From positions 235,355-299,354 of the forward strand of contig NZ_BJOU01000017.1 of assembly GCF_009932435.1 (NCBI RefSeq): DNA of 64,000 nucleotides, given 5' to 3'. Made by a program: the position numbers and the translations under genes. This stretch comes from Gordonia crocea. Lineage in GTDB: Bacteria; Actinomycetota; Actinomycetes; Mycobacteriales; Mycobacteriaceae. Shown here in pieces: positions 35,660 through 45,898 of this stretch. Position 1 is the first letter of the stretch. Every line of letters begins with the position of its first letter. A model generated the notes under the pieces. The model ran no database searches and had not been told where the DNA came from. It worked only from the letters and a program-made list of their open reading frames with translations.

Positions 35660-37495
35660 ATGGGCCATTACAAGTCCAACCTGCGTGACCTGCAGTTCAA
35701 CCTGTTCGAGGTTCTCAACCTGGAGAAGGTTCTCGGCGACGGCGAGTTCAGCGACCTCGACCGCGAAACCGTCAACGACATGCTCCGCGAGGTCGCGGCG
35801 CTGGCCGAGGGCCCGATCGCCGAGCCGTTCGCCGACACCGACCGCAACCCGCCGGTCTTCGACCCGGAGACCCACACGGTCGCCATTCCCGAGGGCTTCA
35901 AGAAGGCCGTCAACACCTTCCAGGAGTCGGGCTGGCAGTTCACCGGCCTGCACGAGGAGCTCGGCGGCGTGCCGGTTCCCTCCCCCCTCCGCTGGGCCAT
36001 CGCCGAGCTGCTGCTCGGCGCCCAGCCCGCCGCCTTCATGTACATGGCCGGCCCGTCGTTCGCCCAGGTCTTCTACAACAACGGCACCGACGAGCAGAAG
36101 GAATGGGCCAAGGTCATCGCCGAGCGCGGCTGGGGCGCCACCATGGTCCTCACCGAGCCCGACGCCGGTTCCGACGTCGGCGCGGGCCGCACCAAGGCCG
36201 TCCAGCAGGAGGACGGCAGCTGGCACATCGACGGTGTGAAGCGCTTCATCACCTCGGCCGACTCCGACGACATGTTCGAGAACGTCTTCCACCTCGTTCT
36301 CGCCCGCCCCGAAGGGGCCGGCCCCGGCACCAAGGGCCTGTCGCTGTTCTACGTCCCGAAGACCCACTTCGACTTCGAGACCGGTGAGTTCGGCGAGCGC
36401 AACGGCGTCTTCGTCACCAACGTCGAGCACAAGATGGGCCTCAAGGCCTCGGCCACCTGTGAACTGACCTTCGGCCAGCACGGCGTACCGGCCAAGGGCT
36501 GGCTCGTCGGCGAGGTCCACAACGGCATCGCCCAGATGTTCGACGTCATCGAGCACGCCCGCATGATGGTCGGCACCAAGGCCATCTCGACGCTGTCGAC
36601 CGGCTACCTCAACGCGCTCGAGTACGCCAAGCAGCGCGTCCAGGGCGCCGACCTGACCCAGATGACCGACAAGTCCGCACCGCGCGTCACCATCACGCAC
36701 CATCCGGACGTGCGCCGTTCGCTGATGACCCAGAAGGCCTACGCCGAGGGGCTGCGCGCGATCTACCTGTTCACCGCCGCCCACCAGGACGACGTCACCG
36801 CCGATCTCGTCAGCGGTGCCGACAAGGACATGGCGTTCAAGGTCAACGACCTGATGCTGCCGATCGTCAAGGGCGTCGGCTCCGAGCGCGCCTACGAGAA
36901 GCTCACCGAGTCGCTGCAGACGCTGGGCGGTTCGGGCTTCCTCCAGGACTACCCGCTCGAGCAGTACATCCGCGACTCCAAGATCGACTCGCTGTACGAG
37001 GGCACCACGGCCATCCAGGCACAGGACTTCTTCTTCCGGAAGATCATCCGCGACAAGGGCCAGGCCCTCGCGCACGTCGCCGGCCAGGTCCAGGCCTTCA
37101 TCAACACCGACGAGGTCGACGGCCGTCTGAAGGGCGAGCGCGCCCTGCTGAACACCGCCCTCGAGGACGTGCAGGGCATGGCGGCGACGCTGACCGGCTT
37201 CCTCATGTCGGCCCAGGAGGACCCCAAGCAGCTGTACAAGGTCGGCACCGGTTCGGTCCGCTTCCTGATGTCGGTGGGCGACCTGCTCATCGGCTGGCTG
37301 CTGCTGCGCCAGGCGGAGGTGGCCCTGGCCGCCCTCGACAACGGCGCCGAGGGCGACGACAAGGCGTTCTACGAGGGCAAGGTCGCCGTCGCGACCTTCT
37401 TCGCGAAGAACATGCTGCCGCAGCTCACCTCGACCCGCAGCATCCTCGAGAACGTCGACAACGACATCATGGAGCTCGACGAAGCCGCGTTCTGA
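35660..37495 (+). CDS. fadE5: Acyl-CoA dehydrogenase FadE5
   Basis: The 611-residue protein is a long-form acyl-CoA dehydrogenase. It carries [16 protein letters not shown] (FAD/acyl site), the [19 protein letters not shown] block and the catalytic Glu447 in [15 protein letters not shown], the same position I recall for M. tuberculosis FadE5. It introduces the first double bond in beta-oxidation of acyl-CoAs. The ATG has AAAAGGA upstream and a ~90-base leader. The promoter contains a palindrome shared with fadA2/fabG4. A strong terminator follows. The codon use is strongly biased, typical of a highly expressed gene. Confidence 0.95.
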   Translation: MGHYKSNLRDLQFNLFEVLNLEKVLGDGEFSDLDRETVNDMLREVAALAEGPIAEPFADTDRNPPVFDPETHTVAIPEGFKKAVNTFQESGWQFTGLHEELGGVPVPSPLRWAIAELLLGAQPAAFMYMAGPSFAQVFYNNGTDEQKEWAKVIAERGWGATMVLTEPDAGSDVGAGRTKAVQQEDGSWHIDGVKRFITSADSDDMFENVFHLVLARPEGAGPGTKGLSLFYVPKTHFDFETGEFGERNGVFVTNVEHKMGLKASATCELTFGQHGVPAKGWLVGEVHNGIAQMFDVIEHARMMVGTKAISTLSTGYLNALEYAKQRVQGADLTQMTDKSAPRVTITHHPDVRRSLMTQKAYAEGLRAIYLFTAAHQDDVTADLVSGADKDMAFKVNDLMLPIVKGVGSERAYEKLTESLQTLGGSGFLQDYPLEQYIRDSKIDSLYEGTTAIQAQDFFFRKIIRDKGQALAHVAGQVQAFINTDEVDGRLKGERALLNTALEDVQGMAATLTGFLMSAQEDPKQLYKVGTGSVRFLMSVGDLLIGWLLLRQAEVALAALDNGAEGDDKAFYEGKVAVATFFAKNMLPQLTSTRSILENVDNDIMELDEAAF

Positions 37496-37510
37496 TCGGC
37501 TGAACACCGC

Positions 37511-37546
37511 ACAGCGGCCCGCGACGACACCGTCGCGGGCCGCTGT
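37511..37546 (+). terminator. Intrinsic terminator after fadE5
   Basis: ACAGCGGCCCGCGACG (37511-37526) pairs perfectly with CGTCGCGGGCCGCTGT (37531-37546) across a 4-base loop. The 16-bp GC-rich stem lies 15 bases after the fadE5 stop. Only a short T-rich tail follows. Confidence 0.85.
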
Positions 37547-37572
37547 TCTATCGGTCGGGTACCGTCGGAGCA

Positions 37573-38799
37573 ATGACGTCGGCGCAGCATCCGCAGCGGT
37601 GGGCCTTCGGCTTCCTGCTCGCACTGCTCGCCCTCGCCCTCGGCGTCTCGGGCCTGCCGTCGCCGCTGTATCCGATCTATCAGAGCCAATGGCACCTGTC
37701 CCCGCTGACGATCACCATCGTCTTCGCCGTCTATGCGCTCGGCGCCCTGGGCTCGGCGCTCACCGTCGGACCGATCTCCGACTCCATCGGCCGCAAACCG
37801 GTCCTCATCGCCGCCCTGACCGCCATCCTCGTCGGCCTGGGCCTGTTCCTCGTCGCCGGGCAGGCGTGGCACCTGGAGATCGCCCGGTTCCTGCACGGCG
37901 CGGCGATCGGGGCGATCACCGTCGTCTCCGGCGCCGCCCTGCTCGACGTCCGGCCGCACGACGGGGCGCGCAACGGGATGCTCAGCGGCGTCGCGCTCAA
38001 CGTCGGCATCGCGATCACCGCGCTGGGTTCGGCCGCCGCGGCCCAGTGGTCGTCGATCCCGCTACGACTGCCCTTTGCGATCGTCGCAGCGGTCGTCGCG
38101 GTCATGATGGTCGCGCTGCTCGTACTCGTCGAACCGCACCAAGACCGGACCGGTGAGCGTATCCGGATCGCCGCTCCGGCCGTGCCGTCCTCGATCCGGG
38201 CCGACTTCTCCTTCTCCGGAATCGGCATCTTCACGTCGTGGTCGGTGCTCGGCGTCTTCCTCAGCCTCTACCCGGCACTGACCCAGCGGGCCACCGGACA
38301 CACCTCGGTCATGTTCGTGGGCGTCGTGATCTCGGCGATGGCGGCGGCCTCGGCGCTGTCGCAGTGGTTGAGCGGCCGCTTCAACCCGCGGAGCACCGCC
38401 ATCGTGGGGAACCTGGGGATGATCGTCGCACTCGGCTGCGCCGTCTGGGCCCTGGACACCGGGGCAACCTGGTTCATCATCGCCGACTCCGTCGTCCTCG
38501 GCGCCGCCTTCGGACTCGCCTTCGGCGGATCGCTGCGCCACCTCAACCAGGTCACCCCCGCCGACGCGCGCGGCGCCGTGATGAGCGCCTACTACCTGCT
38601 CGGCTACCTGGCGATGGCGATCCCGACCATCACCGCGGGTGCCCTGGCCTCCCGCTTCGGCACCGAGGCGATCTTTCCGTGGTTCGTGCTCGTGGTGGCG
38701 CTGGCCGCGCTGGGCGCAGCCGTCATCGGTCTCCGCGGCGTGCGCGACCGGCCCGTCGTGATCACCGAGGTATCGCCGCCCTGCGGCGTCAGTGGGTGA
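37573..38799 (+). CDS. MFS transporter, 12-helix
   Basis: The 408-residue protein has twelve hydrophobic helices. The loop after helix 2 reads GPISDSIGRKPVLI, close to the MFS signature GxLxDRxGRR. Helix 4/5 has the RFLHGAAIGAITV motif of drug efflux or sugar-exporter types. The substrate is unknown. TACCGT is 7 bases before the ATG (leaderless pattern). Its 3' end overlaps the convergent glutamate decarboxylase gene by 11 bases. Confidence 0.87.
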   Translation: MTSAQHPQRWAFGFLLALLALALGVSGLPSPLYPIYQSQWHLSPLTITIVFAVYALGALGSALTVGPISDSIGRKPVLIAALTAILVGLGLFLVAGQAWHLEIARFLHGAAIGAITVVSGAALLDVRPHDGARNGMLSGVALNVGIAITALGSAAAAQWSSIPLRLPFAIVAAVVAVMMVALLVLVEPHQDRTGERIRIAAPAVPSSIRADFSFSGIGIFTSWSVLGVFLSLYPALTQRATGHTSVMFVGVVISAMAAASALSQWLSGRFNPRSTAIVGNLGMIVALGCAVWALDTGATWFIIADSVVLGAAFGLAFGGSLRHLNQVTPADARGAVMSAYYLLGYLAMAIPTITAGALASRFGTEAIFPWFVLVVALAALGAAVIGLRGVRDRPVVITEVSPPCGVSG

Positions 38800-40189
38800 A
38801 CTGCGGTGTGGTCTTGCCGTCGCGCGGCATCGGACCGTCCAACGAGTCAAGGAATGCCACCTGGCTCGTGATCTCCTCGAGCAACTGGTCGGCCAGGTCG
38901 CGGCTCAACCCGTTGCGCACCACGATCCGCTGGACCGTCAGCCCTGACAGGTCGTCGGGCATCGGGTAGGCCGGCACCAGCCACCCGCGCAACCGCAGCC
39001 GGTCGGCCAGGTCGTAGAGCGTCCAGTTCTTACTCGCCCCGTCCTTGAGGTACCAGGCGAACACCGGGATGTCCGACCCGTCGTTCCACAACTCGAACGG
39101 CGCCATCGCGGCGATCCCCGACGCGAGATGCTGCGCCACGTCGAGGCAGGACTGCTGCACCCGCTGATAGCCGTCGGCACCCAACCGCAGGAACAGGTAG
39201 TACTGCAACAACACCTGCGCCCCGGGCCGGGAGAAGTTCAGCGCCAGCGTCGGCATGTCGCCGCCGAGGTAGCTGACGTAGAAGACCAGGTCGTCGGGCA
39301 ACACCGTCTTGTCGCGCCACACCACCCAGCCCAGGCCCGGGTACACCAACCCGTACTTGTGTCCGGAGGTGTTGATCGAGACCACCCGGTCGACGCGGAA
39401 GTCCCACTCCAGCTCGGGCTGGCAGAACGGGGCGATGAAGCCGCCCGACGCCCCGTCGACGTGGATCGGGATGTCCAGCCCGGTGTCACGCTCGATCTCG
39501 TCGAGTTTGGCGGCGATCTTCTTCACCGGCTCGTACATCCCGGTGTAGGTGACGCCCATGATCGCGACGACCCCGATGGTGTTCTCGTCGATGTACTTCT
39601 CCAACTCGAAGCCGTCGAGCACCTTGTGTTCGTGGCTGATCGGGACGAAGCGGGGCTCGACGTCGAAGTAGTTGCAGAACTTCTCCCAACACACCTGAAC
39701 CGCGCTGGAGAGCACCAGGTTCGGCTTGTCGACGGGTTTGCCGGCGGCCGTGCGCGCATGGCGCCAACGCCGCTTCATCGCCAGCCCGCCGAGCATGGCC
39801 GCCTCCGACGAGCCGATCGTCGACGTGCCGATCGTGGCGTCGGGATCGGGCGCGTGCCAGAGGTCGGCGATCATGGTGGCGCACTGCGATTCGATCTCCG
39901 CGGTCGCCGGGTACTCGTCCTTGTCGACCATGTTCTTGTCGAAGGCCTCGGTGTAGAGCCTGACCGCCTCGTCGTCCATCCACGTGCCGACGAAGGTCGC
40001 CAGGTTCAATCGCGCGTTGCCGTCGAGCATCGCCCGGTCGTGCACCACCTGATACGCCGTCGACGGCAGGCTCTCCTCCTGCGGGAAGCGGTCCTTCGGG
40101 TACGAGGTCGCCTCCCCCGGCCGCACGAACACCGGGTTGATGCTCAACTTGTCGCCGCCGTCGTCACCCTGCATTGCCATGTGCGTCAC
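38789..40189 (-). CDS. gadB: Glutamate decarboxylase
   Basis: The 466-residue length is typical. PLP contacts are visible: HVDGASGGF with Asp245, and the Schiff-base Lys278 in NTSGHKYGLVYPG (E. coli GadB uses Lys276). GTSTIGSSEAAMLGG is also diagnostic. The enzyme turns glutamate into GABA with consumption of a proton, usually for acid tolerance or nitrogen use. No antiporter gene is adjacent, so the acid-resistance pairing is absent here. An in-frame ATG at 40180 is an alternative start. Confidence 0.95.
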   Translation of the reverse strand: MTHMAMQGDDGGDKLSINPVFVRPGEATSYPKDRFPQEESLPSTAYQVVHDRAMLDGNARLNLATFVGTWMDDEAVRLYTEAFDKNMVDKDEYPATAEIESQCATMIADLWHAPDPDATIGTSTIGSSEAAMLGGLAMKRRWRHARTAAGKPVDKPNLVLSSAVQVCWEKFCNYFDVEPRFVPISHEHKVLDGFELEKYIDENTIGVVAIMGVTYTGMYEPVKKIAAKLDEIERDTGLDIPIHVDGASGGFIAPFCQPELEWDFRVDRVVSINTSGHKYGLVYPGLGWVVWRDKTVLPDDLVFYVSYLGGDMPTLALNFSRPGAQVLLQYYLFLRLGADGYQRVQQSCLDVAQHLASGIAAMAPFELWNDGSDIPVFAWYLKDGASKNWTLYDLADRLRLRGWLVPAYPMPDDLSGLTVQRIVVRNGLSRDLADQLLEEITSQVAFLDSLDGPMPRDGKTTPQFTH

Positions 40190-40264
40190 ACCTTTTCGCC
40201 GATCGGATTACCGCCCACCGTACTGAAGCGAGCCACCGGCACGGTATCAATCCGGACAACAAAG

Positions 40265-40297
40265 CGCCCCCGTGCGCGACGGGCGCGCACGGGGGCG
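40265..40297 (-). terminator. Terminator after the SDR gene
   Basis: CGCCCCCGTGCGCG (40265-40278) pairs perfectly with CGCGCACGGGGGCG (40284-40297) over a 5-base loop. It lies just past the SDR stop on the minus strand and before the decarboxylase start, so it should end the SDR transcript. Confidence 0.8.
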
Positions 40298-40319
40298 GTG
40301 ATCGATCGGGTGGGACCGC

Positions 40320-41096
40320 CTACTTCGGTGGCATCCGGATGCCGCCGTCGACGCGAACGACCTCGGCGTTCATGTAGGAGTTGGTGATCAGCTCCTCGAC
40401 CATCGAGGCCAGCTCGTCGGGCACGCCGAGACGCTTCGGGAACAGGACGCTCTCACCGAGCTTGGCCTTGAACGCCTCCGACTCGGGCCCCTCGCCGTAG
40501 ATCGGGGTGTCGATCAGCCCGGGGGCGATGCAGTTGACGCGCACGCCCACGGCCGACAGGTCGCGTGCCACCGGCAGGGTCATGCCGACGACGCCGCCCT
40601 TCGACGACGAGTAGGCGGCTTGGCCGATCTGGCCGTCGAAGGCCGCAACGCTGGCCAGGTTGACGATCGCACCGCGCTCGCCGTTCTCGTTGGGCTCGTT
40701 GCGGCTCATCGCGGTCGCGGCCAGGCGCACGACGTCGAAGGTGCCGACCAGGTTGATGGCGATGACCTTCTTGTACAGGTCCAGGTTGTGGGCGGAGTCG
40801 AACTCACCGTCCTTGCCGATGGTGCGCTGCGCCCAGCCGATGCCGGCCGAGTTCACCACCGCGCGCAGCGGGCCGAGCTCGACGGCGGCGTTGATCGCCG
40901 CCTTGATCTGCTCGGTGTCGGTGACGTCGACGGTGACGAAGGTGCCGCCGATCTCCGACGCGATCTTCTCACCGTCCTCGGCCTTCAGGTCGGCGATGAC
41001 GACCTTGGCGCCCTGCGCGGCGAGGCGACGGGCAGAGGCCGCGCCGATACCGGACGCACCACCGGTGACGATTGCACTTGCTCCCTTGATATCCAT
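40320..41096 (-). CDS. Short-chain dehydrogenase, 3-hydroxyacyl-CoA dehydrogenase (HSD10-like)
   Basis: The 258-residue SDR has cofactor motif TGGASGIGAASARRLA, NSAGIGWA, catalytic Ser in VNLASVAAFDG, the YSSSKGG catalytic Tyr/Lys and PGLIDTPIYG. The insert around RTIGKDGEFDSAHNLDLYKK and the end ITNSYMNAEVVRVDGGIRM resemble type II 3-hydroxyacyl-CoA dehydrogenases, which oxidise 3-hydroxyacyl-CoA with NAD+. The placement beside fatty-acid genes agrees. Confidence 0.88.
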   Translation of the reverse strand: MDIKGASAIVTGGASGIGAASARRLAAQGAKVVIADLKAEDGEKIASEIGGTFVTVDVTDTEQIKAAINAAVELGPLRAVVNSAGIGWAQRTIGKDGEFDSAHNLDLYKKVIAINLVGTFDVVRLAATAMSRNEPNENGERGAIVNLASVAAFDGQIGQAAYSSSKGGVVGMTLPVARDLSAVGVRVNCIAPGLIDTPIYGEGPESEAFKAKLGESVLFPKRLGVPDELASMVEELITNSYMNAEVVRVDGGIRMPPK

Positions 41097-41153
41097 ACCG
41101 CCGAGGATACGAGAACCGTGTGATTCAGGTAACCCTCGGGGTCGGATACCGGC

Positions 41154-42851
41154 CTACTTGCAAGTGACGTTGGGTTCCGGGTCGTACTTGACCGTCCGGG
41201 TATGGCGCGAGATGACTTTTCCCGTCTTGGCGTCGGTGACGATGCGGGTGTTCGACGTCGTGAACCCGCGGCTGCCGTTGGACGGCAGGCAGTTCTCGCC
41301 CTTGGGCAGCACCAGCTTCGGCGGATCGGTGTACGAGTGCCGGGTACCAGTGACCGACTCGACGTTCGTCGTCTTGGTGCTCCACATCCGCACCGAGACC
41401 GCCGACGACGACCACGACGTCTCGATGTAGATGCCGAAGGGGGTGTTGTTGCGGAACACCAGGTCGATCGCCCCCTCGAACACGGTCGCTTCGCGCGCCT
41501 CGGGGTATCGCGAGATGTAGTAGCTGTGCTCGGTGTGGGTGATGTCCTCGAGCCCGGCGAAGTAGGCCGCGTTGTAGAGGGTGGTCGCGAACTGCGAGAT
41601 GCCGCCGCCGACCGCCTTCGACGCGTGCCCGTGGTCGATGATCGTCGACGACACATAGCCCTGCGCCTCGCCGCGCGGACCGGTGAAGTTGTTGAGCGAG
41701 AACTTGTTTCCCGGCTTCACCAGCGCGCCGTCGACCGCGTTCGCGACGCGGCGGATGTTCTCGCCGGAGGTCTGGGAGAACCCCGACGTGGAGAATTCGC
41801 TGACCACTTCCCGGACCCCCAGCTTGCGGGCGGCCTCGGTCGTCAGGCGTGGCTTGTTCTCCCGGTACGCGACATCGGCGGCGCGTTCGGCGCCCGTCAC
41901 GGTCGACGCCACCGTCGAGGCCGTGGCCGGCCAGTCGACGGTGAATCCGGAATTGCCCGGCACCACGGTGGGCCGTCCGCCGCGCATGGTGAAGGTCGCG
42001 CTCTTGGGCTTGGACTGGGTTTGGCCCAACTCCGCCAACGCGGCTTTGAGCTTGTCGTCGTCGACCTGCGGGGCGAGCCCGCCCTTGCCGTCCGGGCCGA
42101 ATGTGACGAGCGGTGCGAACCGGCTGGGCGGGAGTTCGAGCGTCTTGCCGCGCGCCTTGAGCGTGATCGGCTTGGCGACGGCCGCCCGGGCCGGGCCGTC
42201 GAGTGTCGCGGTGACCTTCGCCGCGGTGACCGTCGGATAGAACTGCTCCATCGGGAACAGGATCTCGTCACCGTCGAGCCAGTGCGCGGCGATCAACTCC
42301 GCCGCCCGGTCGCGATTGATCCGCAGCCCGCTGGCCGGCATGTCCGGGTGGGCGGTCACCCGATCCCCGTCGACGGTGTAGTGCACCCCGCCCTCCACGG
42401 CGGCCTTCTCCAGCGTCTTGCGCTCCGAGTCGAGCGCCTTGTCGAACTTGGTGCGGTCCACGGTGACGACCGGGCGGACGTGGCGCTTCACCCCGAACAC
42501 GGCCAGGAACCGGGTCAGCGGGTTGTGTGGTTGCTCCATCGCCCGGTTGATCGTGCGCCCCTCGTCGAAGGAGAGGCCGAGTTGCTCGGCGGTGAACTGC
42601 GCGTGCCCCGACGAGGTACGCACCCGCACCGGCGCGGCGATGACTTGGCGGAGGTCGTCGAGCCCCTTGTCGACGTCGACGCGGACCTTGTTGCTGAGCG
42701 GCAGATCGGCGACCGTCGTGCCGCGGGCGGTGCGGCCGTGTGTGGCCCACGCATCGGCTCCGGTGACCGCGCTGAAAACCAACAGGGACGCCGCAGCCAC
42801 TCGGCCAGTGGTGGCCAAGCGTCGTCGTCGGCGGTTGGTGGGGGCGGACAT
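41154..42851 (-). CDS. VanW-family exported cell-wall-associated protein
   Basis: The 565-residue protein has a basic start and one membrane helix (VAAASLLVFSAVTGADAWA), so it is anchored with most of it outside. Two peptidoglycan-binding-like domains (about 50-330) precede a VanW domain (TSGENIRRVANAVDG, then GPRGEAQGY, AVGGGISQFATTLYNAAYFAG, YYISRYPEAREATVF). VanW occurs in vancomycin clusters but its function is undefined; this layout with L,D-transpeptidase-like flanks suggests a wall role. I chose the ATG at 42851, just before the basic residues. Confidence 0.85.
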   Translation of the reverse strand: MSAPTNRRRRRLATTGRVAAASLLVFSAVTGADAWATHGRTARGTTVADLPLSNKVRVDVDKGLDDLRQVIAAPVRVRTSSGHAQFTAEQLGLSFDEGRTINRAMEQPHNPLTRFLAVFGVKRHVRPVVTVDRTKFDKALDSERKTLEKAAVEGGVHYTVDGDRVTAHPDMPASGLRINRDRAAELIAAHWLDGDEILFPMEQFYPTVTAAKVTATLDGPARAAVAKPITLKARGKTLELPPSRFAPLVTFGPDGKGGLAPQVDDDKLKAALAELGQTQSKPKSATFTMRGGRPTVVPGNSGFTVDWPATASTVASTVTGAERAADVAYRENKPRLTTEAARKLGVREVVSEFSTSGFSQTSGENIRRVANAVDGALVKPGNKFSLNNFTGPRGEAQGYVSSTIIDHGHASKAVGGGISQFATTLYNAAYFAGLEDITHTEHSYYISRYPEAREATVFEGAIDLVFRNNTPFGIYIETSWSSSAVSVRMWSTKTTNVESVTGTRHSYTDPPKLVLPKGENCLPSNGSRGFTTSNTRIVTDAKTGKVISRHTRTVKYDPEPNVTCK

Positions 42852-42918
42852 CAGGACCAAATGTACTGGGTAACCCCGGTGATCGCCTGCTGGCGGCATC
42901 GAACTGACCAAAAGGATA

Positions 42919-42965
42919 GGCCCGATTGAACTGCCGGTCGGGGGGTCATGCAGTTCAATCGGGCC
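42919..42965 (-). terminator. Terminator after fadA2
   Basis: GGCCCGATTGAACTGC (42919-42934) pairs perfectly with GCAGTTCAATCGGGCC (42950-42965), a 16-bp stem with a 15-base loop. It lies past the fadA2 stop on the minus strand and upstream of the VanW gene. Confidence 0.8.
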
Positions 42966-43007
42966 ATCCTGGATATCGATGGGCGCCCGCAGGGCGTTAC
43001 ACCGCGA

Positions 43008-44393
43008 TCAGCCCTCGATGATCGCCGTGACGCCCTGGCCGCCGGCGGCACAGATCGAAACGAGGGCGCGGCCACCACCGTTTTCCTTGATCTGCTTGGC
43101 GGCCTGCGCGACGATTCGACCGCCGGTAGCGGCGAACGGATGCCCCGCTGCCAGCGACGATCCGTTGACATTCAGCTTGTTCCGGTCGATGGAACCCAGC
43201 GCCTTGGACAGGCCCAGGCGCTCGGTGCAGTACTCCTCGGACTCCCACGCGGCCAGTGTGGCCAACACCACAGAAGCGAAGGCCTCGTGGATCTCGTAGA
43301 AGTCGAAGTCCTGCAGGGTCAGGCCGTTGCGCTCGAGCAGCCGCGGCACCGCGTAGGTCGGGGCCATCAGCAGGCCGTCGGGGCCGTTGACGTAGTCGAC
43401 CGCCGCCGTCTCGCTGTCGACGAAGTAGGCCAAGACCGGCAGGCCCTTCTCCGCCGCCCACTCCTCCGAGGAGAGCAGCACCGCCGACGCGCCGTCGGAC
43501 AGCGGAGTCGAGTTGCCCGCGGTCATCGTCGCGTCGCCGAGGGAGACGCCGAACACCGGCTTGAGGGTGGCCAGCTTCTCCACCGACGAGTTGGGGCGCA
43601 GGTTTTCGTCGCGGGTCAGGCCGCGGTACGGGGTGACCAGGTCGTCGAAGAAGCCGCTGTCGTAGGCCTTGCCCATCTTCTGGTGGCTCGCAGCGGCCAG
43701 CTTGTCCTGGTCTTCGCGCTTGATGCCGAACTCCTTGGCGGTGATGGCGGCGTGCTCGCCCATCGACAGCCCGGTGCGCGGCTCCCCGTTGCGGGGGATT
43801 TCGATGCCCAGCTTGGTCGCCAGGGCCAAGGCGGCCTTGATCCGGTCACCGGTGCTGCGGGCCCGGTTGACCTCGAGCATCTGGCGGCGCATCGCCTCGG
43901 AGACACCGATCGGCGCATCCGAGGTGGTGTCGACGCCACCGCCGATGGCGACGTCGTAACGGCCCGAGGCGATGCCGTCGGAGACCGCGGTGATGGCCTG
44001 CAGACCGGTGCCACACGCCTGCTGCACGTCGAAGGCCGGCGTGTAGGGCGACAGCTCCGAGCCGAGCACCGACTCACGGATCAGGTTGAAGTCGCGCGAG
44101 TGCTTCAGCACGGCGCCGCCGGCGACCATGCCCAGCTGCTCACCCTGCAGGTTGAAGCGGCTCACCAGTCCCGAGAGGACGGCGGTGAACATCTCCTGGT
44201 TGCTGGCCGTCGCATAGGCCTTGTCCTGGCGCGCGAACGGAATGCGGTTGCCGCCGAGGATCGCGACCTTGCGCTTCGGGGCGGTGGCGAACGCGCTCAC
44301 CGAACCGCTGGCGGCCTTCGGTGCCGCCTTCTTGGCAGCGGCCTTGCGGGCGGGGGCGGCCTTCTTCGCCGGATTGCTGGGGGTGGTGGCCAT
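43008..44393 (-). CDS. fadA2: Acetyl-CoA acetyltransferase FadA2 with Ala/Lys/Pro-rich N-terminal tail
   Basis: The 461-residue protein is a thiolase: nucleophile Cys127 in QQACGTGLQA, IHEAFASV, and CAAGGQGVTAIIEG with the second catalytic Cys. It cleaves or forms beta-ketoacyl-CoA. Residues 1-38 are an unusual tail (KKAAPARKAAAKKAAPKAA) like histone-H1-type tails of actinobacterial nucleoid proteins; the M. tuberculosis protein, as I recall it, has a much shorter start. It is divergent from fabG4-htdX as in M. tuberculosis, and the shared gap holds the regulon palindrome. Confidence 0.93.
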   Translation of the reverse strand: MATTPSNPAKKAAPARKAAAKKAAPKAASGSVSAFATAPKRKVAILGGNRIPFARQDKAYATASNQEMFTAVLSGLVSRFNLQGEQLGMVAGGAVLKHSRDFNLIRESVLGSELSPYTPAFDVQQACGTGLQAITAVSDGIASGRYDVAIGGGVDTTSDAPIGVSEAMRRQMLEVNRARSTGDRIKAALALATKLGIEIPRNGEPRTGLSMGEHAAITAKEFGIKREDQDKLAAASHQKMGKAYDSGFFDDLVTPYRGLTRDENLRPNSSVEKLATLKPVFGVSLGDATMTAGNSTPLSDGASAVLLSSEEWAAEKGLPVLAYFVDSETAAVDYVNGPDGLLMAPTYAVPRLLERNGLTLQDFDFYEIHEAFASVVLATLAAWESEEYCTERLGLSKALGSIDRNKLNVNGSSLAAGHPFAATGGRIVAQAAKQIKENGGGRALVSICAAGGQGVTAIIEG

Positions 44394-44440
44394 TGGCTCT
44401 TCCTACTCCTGAGTGGTTGGCGTACTTCTCGTAGAGTATT

Positions 44441-44456
44441 CTTACTCCCGAGTAAG
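44441..44456. promoter_or_regulatory. Fatty-acid regulon operator in the fadA2-fabG4 gap
   Basis: CTTACT-CCCG-AGTAAG is a perfect 6-4-6 palindrome in the 137-base divergent gap. A TATTCT (44437-44442) overlaps it on the plus strand, and a minus-strand TACTCT (44434-44439) lies beside it. One bound regulator could control both directions. A weaker CTACT-CCTG-AGTGG copy lies at 44403-44416. Confidence 0.75.
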
Positions 44457-44530
44457 TTGCTTGTCGACTCGGGTCGAGCCGACCGCAACCCAACGTCGCG
44501 AAAACCACACAACTCTCAAAGGAGTAATCC

Positions 44531-45898
44531 GTGTCCGGTAAAGCCAACAAGGACCTCTACTCGGCCTTCGTCACCTCCGGCCCTGGCTCGTTCATCGCCA
44601 GCCGCGTCGGCCTGCCGCAGCCGCCGACCCTGCGCCGCTACTCCGCGTCGCAGGCACCGCTCGGCGGCCCGGTCATCCTGGGCGGCGAGGGCCGCCTCGT
44701 CGAGCCGCTGCGCGAGATCCTGACCGCAGCCGACGGCTACGACCTGATCAGCAACAACACCACCGGCCGCGGGGCCGACAAGCTCGGTGCCGCCGTCTTC
44801 GACGCGACCGGCATCACCGACCCGGCCGGCCTGCAGCAGCTGTTCGAGTTCTTCGGTCCGGTCATGCGGTCGACGGGCAACTCGGCGCGCTACGTCGTGT
44901 TCGGCACCCACCCCGAGCTGTGCCGCAAGCCCGACGAGCAGGTCGCCCAGCGCGCCCTCGAGGGCTTCACCCGGTCGCTGGGCAAGGAACTGCGCAACGG
45001 TGCCACCGCCCAGCTGGTCTACGTGCACCCGAAGGCCAAGACCGGCCTGTCCGGCGTCGAGTCGACCCTGCGCTTCCTGCTGTCGGGCAAGTCGGCCTAC
45101 GTCGACGCCCAGGTCATCCGCATCGGCGAGGACGACGCCACCGCTCCCGAGGACTGGGACAAGCCGCTGGCCGGCCGCGTCGCCCTCGTCACCGGCGCCG
45201 CCCGCGGCATCGGTGCGACCATCGCCGAGGTCCTGGCCCGCGACGGAGCCCACGTCATCGCCGCCGACATCCCGGCCGCCGGTGAGGCGCTGAGCGAGAC
45301 CGCGAACAAGGTCAAGGGCACCGCCCTGCCGCTCGACGTCACCGCCGAGGACGCCGCCCAGACCATCGCCGAGCACGTTCTCGAGCGCCACGGCGGACTG
45401 GACATCATCGTCAACAACGCGGGCATCACCCGCGACAAGCTGCTCGCCAACATGGACGAGGCCCGCTGGAACGCCGTCATCGGCGTGAACCTGCTGGCCC
45501 CGCAGCGCCTCGTCGACGGCCTGGTGAAGGCCAAGGCGCTGCGCAAGGGCGGCGCGGTGATCGACGTGTCGTCGATCGCCGGTATCGCGGGCAACCGCGG
45601 CCAGACCAACTACGGCACCTCCAAGGCCGGTGTCATCGGCCTCGTCGACGCCTACGCCCCGATCCTGGCCAAGGAGGGCGTCACCATCAACGCCGTCGCT
45701 CCGGGCTTCATCGAGACCGCCATGACCGCGGCCATCCCGCTGGCCACCCGCGAGGTCGGCCGTCGCATGAACTCGCTGCAGCAGGGCGGGCAGACCGTCG
45801 ACGTCGCCGAGACCGTCGCCTGGTACGCCAACCCGGCGTCGAGCTCGGTGACCGGCAACGTCGTCCGCGTCTGCGGTCAGAGCCTGCTGGGTGCGTGA
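44531..45898 (+). CDS. fabG4: High-molecular-weight 3-oxoacyl reductase FabG4
   Basis: The 455-residue protein has a non-catalytic N-terminal flavodoxin-like half (about 1-205) and a C-terminal SDR half. The SDR half carries TGAARGIG (221-228), [11 protein letters not shown] and catalytic Ser347, Tyr361 and Lys365 (YGTSKAG). It reduces 3-oxoacyl-CoA/ACP, as the NADH-dependent M. tuberculosis FabG4 does. It starts at GTG with AAAGGAG 8 bases upstream. The stop overlaps the htdX start. Confidence 0.95.
   Translation: MSGKANKDLYSAFVTSGPGSFIASRVGLPQPPTLRRYSASQAPLGGPVILGGEGRLVEPLREILTAADGYDLISNNTTGRGADKLGAAVFDATGITDPAGLQQLFEFFGPVMRSTGNSARYVVFGTHPELCRKPDEQVAQRALEGFTRSLGKELRNGATAQLVYVHPKAKTGLSGVESTLRFLLSGKSAYVDAQVIRIGEDDATAPEDWDKPLAGRVALVTGAARGIGATIAEVLARDGAHVIAADIPAAGEALSETANKVKGTALPLDVTAEDAAQTIAEHVLERHGGLDIIVNNAGITRDKLLANMDEARWNAVIGVNLLAPQRLVDGLVKAKALRKGGAVIDVSSIAGIAGNRGQTNYGTSKAGVIGLVDAYAPILAKEGVTINAVAPGFIETAMTAAIPLATREVGRRMNSLQQGGQTVDVAETVAWYANPASSSVTGNVVRVCGQSLLGA

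Noticed and set aside
35573..37624. 683-codon minus-strand frame opposite fadE5
   Set aside because: It is an antisense shadow caused by strong GC codon bias. The plus strand encodes an acyl-CoA dehydrogenase with Glu447 and all family blocks.
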